Source of the DNA: Penicillium oxalicum
Taxonomy: Eukaryota > Ascomycota > Eurotiomycetes > Eurotiales > Aspergillaceae
Length of the DNA stretch: 64,000 bases
Reading direction: 5' to 3'
Assembly: GCF_001723175.1 (NCBI RefSeq)
Contig: NC_064652.1
Span: forward strand, 2,542,001-2,606,000
Every line of letters starts with the position of its first letter. Within the stretch, counting starts at the first letter, position 1. A program made the position numbers and the translations under genes. Below are positions 63,201 to 64,000 of this stretch, one piece after another. The notes beneath the pieces are model-generated. The model saw nothing but the letters and a program-made list of their open reading frames with translations, made no database searches and was not told the origin of the DNA.

Positions 63201-63315
63201 TTGCCCCCGGTCGCTCAAAGACCCGGAAAGTCGATTGAGATTGGCCATCCACATCCTCCAAGACATTACCGGAAGATTTTCTCCGGGCGAAGCCCTTGGG
63301 TAGTTTAATCGGCAT
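60240..63315 (-). CDS. Large disordered protein of unknown function, 993 aa
   Basis: Exon 1 is 62593-63315 (MPIKLPKGFARRKSSGN), the intron 62499-62592 (GTATGT...TAG), and exon 2 is 60240-62498. The phase-0 join gives QRISP/YSSSPPKHAPPPL. I do not recognise a catalytic domain. The protein is Ser/Pro-rich almost throughout. It has a basic start with possible phosphosites (ARRKSS), an acidic coiled stretch at about residues 455-500 (DFDDEEDELEKQRAAERQRR followed by LSLYRQQMQKVTG), and a Met/Gln/Gly-rich block at about 680-780 (MQMQWMGQMMQMQGMQGMPGM and PPMM repeats). A compact conserved-looking end contains DDDDDDEGWAEMMKKR, then KKSGWKVKR and SSLGDLLSAV. The low-complexity block resembles condensate-forming or RNA-associated proteins and could equally belong to a polarity or septal-pore scaffold; both are guesses. 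There is no signal peptide or membrane span. Confidence 0.75.
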
Positions 63316-64000
63316 CGTTGCGTGTGCAGACGATCAGCTGATGACCGACCGAGTCGGGTGGTGGAATCCGTCGGGGGTCTCGAAGATCGAGGCAGCGAGA
63401 AAATCAGCGACAGAGCAGGAAGAAAGAGAGGGCGTCTCTGCGTGTGGATGTTCCTCCCTTCAGCCGTGAATCATTCCCATTCGTGACACCGAGTGGATCG
63501 TAAAGGTTTGGGTCAGGATGCAAACTGCGTGGGCCCAGGACACCGGACGCCGACCGTCTGGTGAGGCTCTGTCTGGTTTATTTTGTTTGACGTGTCTGAT
63601 GCAACACAACAGGGGAAAAGTGGACACGCAGGGGAAAAAAGATTCCGATCAATCCAAGAGGAGGGGAAAAGATCCGTCGCCTGTTGGAAAGGTTGGGGCT
63701 CACGGGTAGACTTATTGCAAGGGGATCACAGATGCAACAGTAGGCAGTGCGATGGCGCAAAGAGAGAGAGCGAAAAAGGGGTGGGTGTGGAGTGGGGGTG
63801 TAAAAAGTCCCCAGACAATGACCGTGAACAAGATCGAAGTCGATCCGGGATTGGAGAAAGAGAAGAGAGAGCGGGAAAAAATGGAAAAAGGACTGTGTAT
63901 CCGACGAGGAATTATTGCCAAAAGATGAGAGCAGCTCAGATCGGATCTGACTGGAGTGCAGTACAGGCCTTACCGAGTATAGTTGTAAAGTTGGTAAACG
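63316..64000. other. Upstream region of the disordered-protein gene
   Basis: This 685-bp stretch reaches the window edge. It holds the promoter and leader of the gene to the left. GA-rich tracts (about 63760-63775, 63850-63890) read as CT-rich on the minus strand. No gene start from the right is visible. Confidence 0.45.

Overview
The window looks like nuclear DNA of a filamentous ascomycete, most probably Eurotiales (Aspergillus/Penicillium type). Genes are split by short introns with GTRNGT donors, CTNAC-like branch sites and CAG/TAG acceptors. The recognisable proteins are fungal: Pan1, a TpsC-like trehalose subunit, DUF3074, DUF7707 and a fungal Stk19 protein. I see no bacterial operons, rRNA, tRNA, CRISPR array or intact transposon.

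Layout from left to right. Bases 1-5400 hold a hypothetical gene, a small mitochondrial-type membrane protein and a UMP/CMP kinase (URA6 type) whose frame is broken twice. Bases 5.4-8.6 kb hold eIF3m and a GPI-anchored DUF7707 cell-surface protein, both on the minus strand. Bases 11.2-16.1 kb hold two convergent, unrelated hotdog thioesterase genes (the second with a frameshift) and a lineage-type hypothetical gene. Bases 16.5-25.5 kb hold the trehalose-synthase regulatory subunit (TpsC-like), an STK19-family gene, a DUF3074 gene and a four-exon small membrane protein. Bases 27.5-36.4 kb hold a C2H2 zinc-finger factor, a gene-poor stretch of 5.3 kb and a four-pass membrane protein resembling hyphal-fusion protein HAM-8. 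Bases 37.7-44.3 kb hold the condensin subunit Brn1/CAP-H and a Na+/Ca2+-exchanger-type cation antiporter, divergent from a 0.6-kb shared promoter. Bases 47.7-57.4 kb hold an MFS sugar transporter, the endocytic scaffold Pan1 (with a frameshift) and RNA polymerase II subunit Rpb11. Bases 60.2-63.3 kb hold a large disordered protein of unknown function.

The genes are mostly unrelated housekeeping functions: nucleotide metabolism, translation initiation, transcription, chromosome condensation, endocytosis, trehalose and ion transport. There is no biosynthetic cluster and I found no convincing new multi-gene system. Splice structures were built by hand; for each intact spliced gene the exon lengths sum to whole codons.

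The most notable signal is four one-base length changes in coding sequence (two in the kinase, one in a thioesterase, one in Pan1). All can be placed in C or G runs of 5-6 bases, and each is repaired by one base. This points to homopolymer errors in the assembly rather than gene decay, because URA6-type kinases are normally essential. Other points worth a look are an unusually long (787 bp) first intron in rpb11, a 21-unit TC microsatellite inside an intron, a degenerate phosphatase motif in the TpsC-like protein, and repeated LxxQxTG sites in Pan1.
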